A stretch of 27,413 bases of DNA from a virus: IMG/VR virus record IMGVR_UViG_3300030419_004446, positions 1 through 27,413 of that record. One strand, given 5' to 3'. The notes beneath the pieces are model-generated. The model ran no database searches, was not told where the DNA came from, and saw only the letters and a list, made by a program, of their open reading frames with translations. A program made the position numbers and the translations under genes. Shown one piece after another: positions 1 through 6,241 of the stretch (within the stretch, counting starts at the first letter, position 1; each line of letters starts with the position of its first letter).

Positions 1-51
1 TACCAGGTTCTGCAGTTTTCTGCCTTTGTTTTTCGCGGAACGTGCTTTCAT
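1..51 (-). CDS. Start of a probable phage endonuclease/resolvase-like protein (partial)
   Basis: Only the first 17 codons lie in the window; the gene runs off the left edge. A strong ribosome binding site (GGGAGG) sits six bases before the ATG. The N-terminus reads MKARSAKNKGRKLQNLV. The pattern 'SAK-KGR-LQN' resembles, from memory, the start of a phage protein family usually regarded as Holliday-junction-resolvase or Vsr-like nucleases, which would suit the neighbouring replication and recombination genes. The assignment rests on one short motif and no catalytic residue is visible. It overlaps the preceding gene by at least 50 bases in another frame. Confidence 0.45.
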   Translation of the reverse strand, partial: MKARSAKNKGRKLQNLV

Positions 52-217
52 AATATCCCTCCCTTATTCTTTTTAAAGCTCTTTCTTTTTGTACTTCTTC
101 ACTATCCCAAACACCCCTACCTAAAAGATAGTTTTCATCTTCATCAGGATGTAAGTCTTTATATGTTTCTATCATAGTGTCAATCTGTTTTTTCAGTTTT
201 ATCAGGTCTTCTATCAT
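1..217 (-). CDS. Hypothetical charged helical protein (partial)
   Basis: Seventy-two codons are visible from an ATG preceded by AAGGAG at good spacing; no stop appears before the window edge. The protein is rich in Glu, Lys and Arg (MIEDLIKLKKQIDTMIETYK at the start) and looks helical, with no recognisable domain. Its start overlaps the end of the upstream zinc-finger-like gene by 38 bases. Its distal part is overlapped by the nuclease-like gene starting at 51, so it probably ends shortly beyond the window. Function unknown. Confidence 0.6.
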   Translation of the reverse strand, partial: MIEDLIKLKKQIDTMIETYKDLHPDEDENYLLGRGVWDSEEVQKERALKRIREGYYESTFREKQRQKTAEPG

Positions 218-332
218 AATACTCCTTTGTTATTTCTAAAGCGCATTCCCTGCATACATGATTTTTCGATACAAAAGAAGATACTTTGTATACAGGGTAG
301 CACTTTGTATTACATTTAAAACAATTAATCAT
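180..332 (-). CDS. Small CxxC zinc-finger-like protein (50 aa)
   Basis: The protein begins MINCFKCNTKCYPVYKV and has two Cys pairs: CFKC near residues 4-7 (with another Cys at 11) and CREC near residues 36-39. This is a likely four-Cys zinc ribbon. An upstream TTG at 419 would give 79 residues, but that extension is a shadow of the 44-aa gene in the adjacent frame. The ATG at 332 is preferred because it overlaps that gene's last codons, as happens repeatedly in this operon. No function beyond metal or nucleic-acid binding can be proposed. Confidence 0.6.
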   Translation of the reverse strand: MINCFKCNTKCYPVYKVSSFVSKNHVCRECALEITKEYYDRRPDKTEKTD

Positions 333-459
333 TAGGTATCCACCAAGGATTTTCTTTTTTAATCCTAGCTCTTCTCTGATGAGTTGTTTCTTTTTTAGGA
401 TTTTTCTTTCTAAAGTCAATGATTCTTTCTAATTGCTTTTTACTCAATTTCTTTTCCAT
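325..459 (-). CDS. Small basic protein (44 aa)
   Basis: An AAGGA box precedes the ATG at 459. The product starts MEKKLSKKQLERIIDFRKKN, is strongly Lys/Arg-rich and ends KENPWWIPND. It overlaps the upstream gene by 20 bases and the downstream zinc-finger-like gene by 8 bases, with that gene's ATG lying inside its last codons. The nested overlaps and binding site support a real gene. It may be a small nucleic-acid-binding or host-takeover peptide, but that is only a guess from composition. Confidence 0.6.
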   Translation of the reverse strand: MEKKLSKKQLERIIDFRKKNPKKETTHQRRARIKKENPWWIPND

Positions 460-832
460 TAAACTTTTCCTTTATATAGTAATATAATGGATGAGGATCT
501 TCTAACTTCACTACCTTTTCCATGTAAAAATCTGATATTTCATAATTATCATTCATTACATCTTTAAATATACCATTGCATAAGCCACATCTATGTTTAT
601 CATATTTCGAATAAGGGCTTGCTAATTTTGTTTTAGCACATTCAATAAGCCATTTAAAATGTTCTTGATTAGCGCTTACAAATTTACCATTTAACATTCT
701 TCCTGTTAATGCAACATTTCTTAATAGTACATAGTTAGGGTCTAAATCTCCATCTCCATCAAAATGATTCACTAATTGTAATGTTCTATTGTTTCTATGA
801 TAGATTATATAATTAGTATTATCCTTGTTCAT
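440..832 (-). CDS. Hypothetical phage protein with a CxxC motif (130 aa)
   Basis: The start at 832 (MNKDNTNYIIYHR) is chosen because GAAGG lies eight bases upstream; ATGs at 850 and 847 lack a ribosome binding site. The protein has a single CGLC motif near residue 84 and a basic, aromatic-rich C-terminal half. Its first codons overlap the preceding gene by 14 bases and its end overlaps the 44-aa gene. No family is recognised. One CxxC pair alone does not establish a zinc site. Confidence 0.65.
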   Translation of the reverse strand: MNKDNTNYIIYHRNNRTLQLVNHFDGDGDLDPNYVLLRNVALTGRMLNGKFVSANQEHFKWLIECAKTKLASPYSKYDKHRCGLCNGIFKDVMNDNYEISDFYMEKVVKLEDPHPLYYYIKEKFNGKEIE

Positions 833-1022
833 TTTGCTTGCCTTCATCATATTTATCTTTTAAATATTCAGTAAAATCTTGGCCTTCTTTTTTGAATGTG
901 ATATATTCAGTAAATGTTAAATTACTTTGTTGAACCACATTGTAAAGATCATCCATTCTTTTTATTAAGATAGATATGGCCTGTCTTACTTCATTCATTG
1001 TTGGTTTTTTGTTTTTACTCAT
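819..1022 (-). CDS. Hypothetical helical protein (67 aa)
   Basis: The ATG at 1022 is preceded by GGGAGGAATT, an excellent ribosome binding site, so the upstream in-frame ATG at 1055 is unlikely to be used. The protein starts MSKNKKPTMNEVRQAISIL and looks mostly helical and charged, possibly coiled-coil (residues 10-40). It follows a 70-base gap holding a predicted RNA structure. Function unknown. Confidence 0.65.
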   Translation of the reverse strand: MSKNKKPTMNEVRQAISILIKRMDDLYNVVQQSNLTFTEYITFKKEGQDFTEYLKDKYDEGKQNEQG

Positions 1023-1038
1023 AATTCCTCCCAAATTA

Positions 1039-1110
1039 TTAGGGTACTTAGCCAAATTTAGTTAAGTTGCTTATTACTATATCTATCCTCGACTAACTAT
1101 TGTACCCTAA
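1039..1110 (-). ncRNA. Predicted structured intergenic RNA element
   Basis: In the minus-strand transcript TTAGGGTAC (1110-1102) is perfectly complementary to GTACCCTAA (1047-1039), enclosing 54 bases. Just inside, TAGTTA pairs with TAACTA. The 5' arm lies in the last codons of the upstream gene and the 3' arm ends shortly before the next gene's ribosome binding site. The layout matches elements between other gene pairs here. It could be an RNase processing site or a translation-control structure. Prediction by eye only. Confidence 0.45.
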
Positions 1111-1401
1111 ATCTTTTTTAACTTGTTGTTGTTGTTTATGTCTTTCTTTCCACACCAAACCTCTAGTTTCTTTATGTTCTTCTTGAACTTTTCTTCTTGC
1201 TCTCATAATAGCAGAAGGGTGCGATATTTCTTTCCTTGCCCACATTTTAAGAACAGGCATTAAATGCATATTTTTTATATTTAAATTGTATTTAGCTAAT
1301 TCTTCAGCCCATATTTCATATATTAAATACACATCATTATCTCTACAATGTCTTTTTGTTAAAAGAATATGTTTAATTTTATCTTGCATTTTTATTCGCA
1401 T
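1093..1401 (-). CDS. Conserved-looking phage protein (102 aa), possible DNA-binding
   Basis: It starts MRIKMQDKIKH with GAGG eight bases upstream and overlaps the end of the primase-helicase gene by 10 bases. The middle is helical. The stretch HPSAIMRARRKVQEEH near residues 61-76, followed by a basic C-terminus, resembles small phage proteins found next to replication genes in which an S-x-I-x-RARRKxQE segment is conserved; I recall the pattern but not a named function. The basic helices suggest nucleic-acid binding. The position directly after the primase-helicase suggests a replication role. Confidence 0.65.
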   Translation of the reverse strand: MRIKMQDKIKHILLTKRHCRDNDVYLIYEIWAEELAKYNLNIKNMHLMPVLKMWARKEISHPSAIMRARRKVQEEHKETRGLVWKERHKQQQQVKKDLGYNS

Positions 1402-3149
1402 TTTTCTATCCTCACATTATTAACAGTTAATCTAGCAAATAGATGTTCCTTTTCTCTGTTTTTATCAGATTTTATATCTATAAGCTCAACTAATCCTGTT
1501 TCTTTATTTTTGTAAGGTTTAAGAGATATAAGTTTATTTGCATTATATGCTATTCTAAATGAACCTCTAGAAGATGCTATATCCATACCTTCCTTGAATG
1601 CTGCTTTACTTACTTCACTAACAGCGAAAACAATCACATTCTGTCTTACTGCTAATTCCATAATAGCTTGGCTTGCTTCCTCAACTTTCATGTTGTTATC
1701 TTTCTGTTTGCTCTTAAATAGCCCCAAATGGTCAACAATTACTATTTCTGGCTTCCTAGGTAGCATTGTGATTCTTCTTTCTAATTCATGGGGATATGGC
1801 GCTGAGTAATCTACAGTTAACCATTTAAATCTTTCATCCATACCATTTTTCATCTGTTTATAATGATCTTTTAATTGCTCTTCATCCCATCCCATTTCAA
1901 TTTGTACAAATCTAGACCATATTTGTCTTGGTGACATTTCCATTTCAACAAAATATGTTGGTCTTTTGAAATAATTCACCCAATTTTGAAGTAACATAGT
2001 CTTCATACTGGCTGGTGGAGCTTGTATTATAACAGTTTCACCTGGATAAACAGGAAAGCTTTGACCATAAGGTTCACCTAGGTTTAATGGTTCTAAATCT
2101 TGAGCATAGAAATTAATTAATTCATTTTCCATACTACTAGAATCCATCATATTTTCACCTTTTATACCTCTATGTAAGCTACATTTGGCATCACAATAAA
2201 ATTTAATAACTGGGTCATCAGCACCATATCTATAACCTTGTCCATCATGTCCAGTATAACAGCCTTCTATTATACCTTCCATTTCTTCAGGTTTAAATAC
2301 TTCATCATCTATACTTACTTTTTGTCTCCAATTTTCCATAATAAGTCTAACAATATCTTCTGTAAAGTTCCATCTTAAATGAGATGCTAACCTTAAAGCT
2401 ACCATATGTCGTTTACCTTTTGGTGCACCTTCCATCATTTTCTGTATACATGTAGTATTTACAGGGTCTCTAGTATCTTTAACTTTTATAGATATTTTTT
2501 CTTTAGGCTTTTCTTTATCTAGCACATCAAAAACTTCTTTACCGCATTCTAAACTGTAGTCTAAATCTATTGTTTTTGGTTCAGCGCACCATTTATTTAT
2601 AGTTCTTTCTAAGACACTATTTTCATATAATGCTTTTTGTGGAAATGGTACTTTCCATAACCCAGATTTAGTATTTTTAGTATTTGGTATACGTATTAAT
2701 CTTGATTTATCAGTAACAGATGGGTCAGCAAATTCAAATATACCATGTTTTGTAAGCTCTTCTTTTACTCTTATATGTAAATTCTTACTAGGTTTCCATT
2801 TAAATGCTGTTTCTGATATATGTATATGAAAGCCTCTGCCACTAAAGTATATATAATATGGAACAAATAGTTCATCTAAGCGTACAAGTAATCCTGCAGT
2901 TTTTTGTGCTGCTTCCCATACACTTTCACCATCTACATCTAATATAAACTCATCAGGCATATATATCAATCCATCATATCCTGATAAAGATTTATTTTTA
3001 GCATAAAATTCTACTACATAATTATCATAATCATATAAAGACATAAATGCATCACTATCTGTACCTGTCCATTCATGAATTTTGTCTGTTGATTGAAAGT
3101 TATGTCTATTACTAACTCCTAATGCGAACTCTTTATATAGTTCTGTCAT
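1392..3149 (-). CDS. AEP-type primase fused to DnaB/RecA-like helicase
   Basis: This 585-aa protein carries two enzymatic halves. Residues 60-170 resemble an archaeo-eukaryotic-type primase (prim-pol): metal-binding ILDVD (D71, D73), the SGRGFHIHI strand (H108, H110) and basic residues R150 and R153. Residues 245-325 look like a helical linker with a Cys pair at 319/323. Residues 360-560 form a RecA-fold helicase with Walker B-like VIVDH (D473), a VSEVSKAA sensor-like strand and SSRGSFRIAYNANK. The Walker A is unusual, APPASMKT (377-384): Lys and Thr are kept but the glycine before Lys is Met. It would prime and unwind at the phage fork. Its ATG overlaps the upstream stop as ATGA. Confidence 0.88.
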   Translation of the reverse strand: MTELYKEFALGVSNRHNFQSTDKIHEWTGTDSDAFMSLYDYDNYVVEFYAKNKSLSGYDGLIYMPDEFILDVDGESVWEAAQKTAGLLVRLDELFVPYYIYFSGRGFHIHISETAFKWKPSKNLHIRVKEELTKHGIFEFADPSVTDKSRLIRIPNTKNTKSGLWKVPFPQKALYENSVLERTINKWCAEPKTIDLDYSLECGKEVFDVLDKEKPKEKISIKVKDTRDPVNTTCIQKMMEGAPKGKRHMVALRLASHLRWNFTEDIVRLIMENWRQKVSIDDEVFKPEEMEGIIEGCYTGHDGQGYRYGADDPVIKFYCDAKCSLHRGIKGENMMDSSSMENELINFYAQDLEPLNLGEPYGQSFPVYPGETVIIQAPPASMKTMLLQNWVNYFKRPTYFVEMEMSPRQIWSRFVQIEMGWDEEQLKDHYKQMKNGMDERFKWLTVDYSAPYPHELERRITMLPRKPEIVIVDHLGLFKSKQKDNNMKVEEASQAIMELAVRQNVIVFAVSEVSKAAFKEGMDIASSRGSFRIAYNANKLISLKPYKNKETGLVELIDIKSDKNREKEHLFARLTVNNVRIEKCE

Positions 3150-3361
3150 TTCTTTTTCCTCCTAAAATACTTTCTAATTTCTTCAGCAGATTTCTTTTGT
3201 TCCCTTTCCTGCTTTCTAAGTTCAGTTTGATGCTCATACCTTGCTCTTTTTACTTTCATTCTTATTGTCATGTGGGTATAATCATCTCCTCTCAAGTTAT
3301 GCCCTAATTTTAAATCTTTAGGGCTAATATTAATGTAATGCATAAATTCTGTTGCTCTCAT
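3146..3361 (-). CDS. Small basic protein before the primase (71 aa)
   Basis: AAGGAGGATAT directly precedes the ATG at 3361, giving an unambiguous start. The C-terminal half is very basic and probably one long helix, ending FRRKKK. Its TGA stop overlaps the primase-helicase ATG as ATGA, implying translational coupling. No known domain is recognised. Given its basic tail and position it may be a replication accessory or DNA-binding protein, which is inference only. Confidence 0.7.
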   Translation of the reverse strand: MRATEFMHYINISPKDLKLGHNLRGDDYTHMTIRMKVKRARYEHQTELRKQEREQKKSAEEIRKYFRRKKK

Positions 3362-3374
3362 ATATCCTCCTTTA

Positions 3375-3458
3375 TATAGGGAGACTCACATATTCCTTTT
3401 GCCTACATTTACCTGTTAAGGTCATAGGACTTACAGGACCAGTTGTTGCCTCCCTATA
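3375..3458 (-). ncRNA. Predicted structured intergenic RNA element
   Basis: In the minus-strand transcript TATAGGGAG (3458-3450) pairs perfectly with CTCCCTATA (3383-3375). Inside, CCTGT pairs with ACAGG, extended by AAGTC with GACCTT across a bulge. It fills the gap between the SSB-like gene and the 71-aa gene, ending about 10 bases before the AAGGAGG of the latter. Same layout as elements at 1039, 7657 and 9110; structure judged by eye. Confidence 0.45.
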
Positions 3459-3477
3459 ATTAACGACTACCTACTCA

Positions 3478-4008
3478 CTAAAAGGGTATATCGTCACTCT
3501 CGGAGGACTCAGAAGATACTGATTCTTCTGATTTATTAAGTTTAGGTTTAACAAATTCTTCAAAGAAAGATTCTGCTCTACCTTTCCAATAATCAACATC
3601 ATCTTTACTAAATGTTTCAACAACATTTTGAAATTCTGTTGGTGCAACTTTAGCTAATGGTCTTGAATATTTACCATCTTTATAGAAATAAACATTAACT
3701 TTTTTGCCTAATAAAGCTTCTTCACTATCATCCATTTTGACAACTTTACTACCATCAGGACCTTCTAATGCACTACTTATCCCTGCATTAGCAAATCTAT
3801 ATACTTGCCCTATAGCAAACTCTTCTCCATCTTGTCCATTTTTAGCAAATATTCTCATGTTAAAATTTTCTGGATATTCATCAAAGTATATATCCAAACA
3901 TTTACTTCCATTCCATTCATTATATTTAGCTTTTGAAATTATTAGTTCATGCCATCCTGTAGAGTATTGGTTATTTCCTCCACCTGATTTAATTGTCATT
4001 GTTCTCAT
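3478..4008 (-). CDS. Single-stranded DNA-binding protein-like
   Basis: The 176-aa protein starts at 4008 (AAAGGAGAAAAC before the ATG); earlier in-frame ATGs lack a binding site and overlap the Erf gene. The body is beta-rich with aromatic residues, compatible with an OB-fold. The last 20 residues are Ser/Glu/Asp-rich and end DDIPF, the signature tip by which bacterial SSB proteins recruit replication and repair partners. Its place between the Erf annealing protein and the primase-helicase supports an SSB role. The fold is inferred; the acidic tip is seen directly. It may belong to a phage-specific SSB family rather than the bacterial ssb family. Confidence 0.75.
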   Translation of the reverse strand: MRTMTIKSGGGNNQYSTGWHELIISKAKYNEWNGSKCLDIYFDEYPENFNMRIFAKNGQDGEEFAIGQVYRFANAGISSALEGPDGSKVVKMDDSEEALLGKKVNVYFYKDGKYSRPLAKVAPTEFQNVVETFSKDDVDYWKGRAESFFEEFVKPKLNKSEESVSSESSESDDIPF

Positions 4009-4018
4009 GTTTTCTCCT

Positions 4019-4522
4019 TTAAGAAATTGATTGTGCATCGTCATCATATTGAGCGATACCTACTATTGCTGATAATCCATATCTTCTGCCATATGTAATA
4101 GCAGACCCTACACCTTGAGCATTTTTCTTCTCTAATGGAAGTTTTACTTTAGATCTTATCCATTGTCCAGAAGTGTGCATTAGTGTTGTTGTTACGCATA
4201 CAGCACCCATTATCATTTCATTACCTTGAGTCACAGATAAACCATGTTTAGATAAATGTGGAAATGAAGATTTAATAACTGCATGTAAGTCAGCATAATT
4301 AGAATTAAAGAATGGATTCTTACTATCTTTTTTTGCACCTTCCATTTCAGATTGAGCTTTAGCTAATGCTTCAGCTAACTTATCTATTTCAGGTGATTTC
4401 CATTCATCAGATCTTCTATCATGCGCTTGATCAAAAGATTTCTCTTCTGCCTCATTTTTGGCTTTTGCTTCTAATACAGTTTTAGCAATGCCATTTTGTT
4501 TCGAAACATCGATATTTGTCAC
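4019..4522 (-). CDS. erf: ERF-family single-strand annealing protein
   Basis: The 167-aa protein shows ERF-superfamily hallmarks: an N-terminal helical segment leading to NPFFNSNYADLHAVI (about residues 68-82), HLSKHGLSVTQG, and near the C-terminus the classic GVGSAITYGRRYGLSAIVGI followed by DDDA. ERF proteins anneal complementary single strands in phage recombination and genome circularisation. The start is GTG, six bases after AGGAGG. The protein ends just after the core and lacks the long variable C-terminus of P22 Erf. The SSB-like gene begins 10 bases downstream, a natural functional pair. Confidence 0.9.
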   Translation of the reverse strand: MTNIDVSKQNGIAKTVLEAKAKNEAEEKSFDQAHDRRSDEWKSPEIDKLAEALAKAQSEMEGAKKDSKNPFFNSNYADLHAVIKSSFPHLSKHGLSVTQGNEMIMGAVCVTTTLMHTSGQWIRSKVKLPLEKKNAQGVGSAITYGRRYGLSAIVGIAQYDDDAQSIS

Positions 4523-4547
4523 GAGCTTCCTCCTTTTTTTAAATTAA

Positions 4548-4614
4548 GAACAGGGTAGAATAGGGGTTACTACCCTGCTCAGTGTGCTATATAAGATACC
4601 CCTCGAATGAAGGG
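4548..4614 (-). ncRNA. Predicted hairpin/pseudoknot between E1-like and erf genes
   Basis: In the minus-strand transcript GAGCAGGGTAG pairs with CTACCCTGTTC (11 bp including one G-U), with an 11-base loop (4559-4569). The loop contains ACCCCT, complementary to AGGGGT at 4603-4598 upstream. That AGGGGT can instead join a local hairpin (CCCTT with GAGGG). The two pairings are mutually exclusive, so a pseudoknot or two-state element is possible. The hairpin ends shortly before the erf AGGAGG/GTG start. No U-tract typical of a terminator follows. Confidence 0.42.
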
Positions 4615-4622
4615 CTTAGAAT

Positions 4623-5276
4623 TTAAGAAACTAATTTCTTTTTATCAAGTATTAATGTTGAGAAATTGAAAATAATTTCTTTGAAGTAAGGTTGTTTCAT
4701 AACCAGATTCTTAATAGAATTTGATATAAAGCTACCACTCATATTAGAACAGTAACTTGTAGCCTTTCGTGTGCATGGTTCAGAATCAGCGTCTTCATCA
4801 GAATACCAATTCTTCTCATATTTGTTAACAGTTATATTATCATATATATACTGTTGATATTGTTCAGCTCCCATTCTACCATCAATAACAAATGCTGGTT
4901 TAATAGGACATTCTGCTAATAATTTTACTATTTCCATACGAGCAGACATACTATCTAGTCCAAGTATCAATATATCATCCTTAGTTCCTAGATAACGTTC
5001 AAACTTATTATTTGTAGGTTTAACTTCAATAGAGCATTCTATTTTTTTAATGTGTGTGTATAAGGCATCCACTTTAGATTTACCAATATCTTCATCTATA
5101 TATTGACTAACACCAACATTTTCTATTCCTACTTTATCAAAATCATACAAATAGAATTTATTAGCACCTAATCTAGCTAATTGTGTGGCTACGGAGCTTC
5201 CAATAGCCCCGCAACCTACAATATGGAATCCTACATCAGATATATCAGCTATATCCTGACTTCTCAAGTTTCTCAT
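4623..5276 (-). CDS. ThiF/E1-like ubiquitin-like-activating enzyme
   Basis: This 217-aa protein has the E1/ThiF/MoeB adenylation fold: a Rossmann loop VGCGAIGS (GCGAIG at 21-26), the acidic strand YDFDKV (D45, D47), then ENVGVSQY...DIGKSKVDAL matching the family's N-x-x-x-Q...diG..Ka region. It continues with ILGLDS (D108), the DGRMGAE segment (132-138) and PCTRKATSY with Cys168, a candidate thioester or metal Cys. The usual Arg of the 'RQ' pair is absent. E1-like enzymes adenylate the C-terminal Gly of a ubiquitin-like protein. Its ATG overlaps the JAB stop as ATGA, so the two are coupled. Confidence 0.85.
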   Translation of the reverse strand: MRNLRSQDIADISDVGFHIVGCGAIGSSVATQLARLGANKFYLYDFDKVGIENVGVSQYIDEDIGKSKVDALYTHIKKIECSIEVKPTNNKFERYLGTKDDILILGLDSMSARMEIVKLLAECPIKPAFVIDGRMGAEQYQQYIYDNITVNKYEKNWYSDEDADSEPCTRKATSYCSNMSGSFISNSIKNLVMKQPYFKEIIFNFSTLILDKKKLVS

Positions 5277-6241
5277 AGCATGTATCCTCCATTATAAGAA
5301 TGAAGTTCCATCATTGCATCAGCAATATCAGAGAATTTAGCATCACAAGCTACAAGTTCATATGGAGCTGATTCCATTTCTACAAACTCTTCTAACTCTT
5401 TTTTGTTCAATTCTTCTATTTGAACACCATATTTATCTATTTGCTTGTTAGTTTCTCTGATTGCTTTCTTGAATTTATGCATAGACCAGTCACCAATTGT
5501 TACTTGATGTAGAAATTCTTGAGCTTTCATACATGCATACTCATATTTAGCCTCAAAATTAGCTATTTCTTGCTCACTTGGAACATTCATTAGATCATCT
5601 TCTGTTAGTTTATAATCAGCCCAATTATAACTTTTACCATTTAAGCTAGAATCACCTAAAGTTAATTGATTTCCTTTAGATTGTAACCTAGCTCCACCAG
5701 ATTGATAAGAGCTTATACCTTTGTATGTTCTAGTTTCACATTTAGCTTTAACTTCAGTAACTATATCAAGAGGTATTTCTATTTCATTATCTTTACCAAT
5801 AATATTTAGTTCAACATCTTGATGTATTTCTACTGGTTTCCATACAGAAACTCTGCATTTATACTCTTCTTTAAGGTTTACTACAAGAGCAAAGCTTAAA
5901 TCTGACTCTCCTTCACCATATTCTTCTATACTAGATAGATCTGTACCGCTCCAGAAAGCTTTCATTGTATGATGACTATGCCACCAACAGAATCTAAAGT
6001 TAGTATCCTTGTATTTTACAGCCATTTGTGTGTAGTATTTGGCTAATTCCTCTTTATCTAGGTCACAAGTAGTGCTGCCTATCTCTTGTTTTAGTATTAC
6101 AGGCTCTTGAATAGTCCAATCACCATCTTCATCCTGTATTACAACTGACATACCGCCTATCTCACACTTTTCAGTATGATAAGCAGCTTTGGCATAATTT
6201 ATTATCTTATCCCAACATTCTTTATCTATATAAACTTCCAT
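5273..6241 (-). CDS. JAMM/JAB-domain metallopeptidase
   Basis: The N-terminal part of this 322-aa protein carries a complete JAMM motif: Glu27 in KCEIGG, then WWHSH (H88, H90), seven residues, S98, two residues and D101. These are the zinc ligands of JAB1/MPN+ isopeptidases, which remove or process ubiquitin-like proteins. Residues 170-322 are an extension of unknown fold with a helical segment. The gene overlaps the E2-like stop as TAATG and the E1-like start as ATGA, with GGAGG before the ATG. It is a strong candidate for trimming the two residues after Gly-Gly of the nearby ubiquitin-like protein or for deconjugation. Confidence 0.87.
   Translation of the reverse strand: MEVYIDKECWDKIINYAKAAYHTEKCEIGGMSVVIQDEDGDWTIQEPVILKQEIGSTTCDLDKEELAKYYTQMAVKYKDTNFRFCWWHSHHTMKAFWSGTDLSSIEEYGEGESDLSFALVVNLKEEYKCRVSVWKPVEIHQDVELNIIGKDNEIEIPLDIVTEVKAKCETRTYKGISSYQSGGARLQSKGNQLTLGDSSLNGKSYNWADYKLTEDDLMNVPSEQEIANFEAKYEYACMKAQEFLHQVTIGDWSMHKFKKAIRETNKQIDKYGVQIEELNKKELEEFVEMESAPYELVACDAKFSDIADAMMELHSYNGGYML

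Noticed and set aside
180-419. 79-codon frame starting with TTG
   Set aside because: Its first 29 codons overlap the better-supported 44-aa gene in another frame; the internal ATG at 332 fits the operon's overlap pattern.
3370-3387. TATAGGGAGA on the plus strand, like the end of a T7-type RNA polymerase promoter
   Set aside because: Only the initiation end matches, no upstream T7/T3 promoter core is present, it points against the genes here, and no phage RNA polymerase gene is seen. It is one arm of the stem at 3375-3458.
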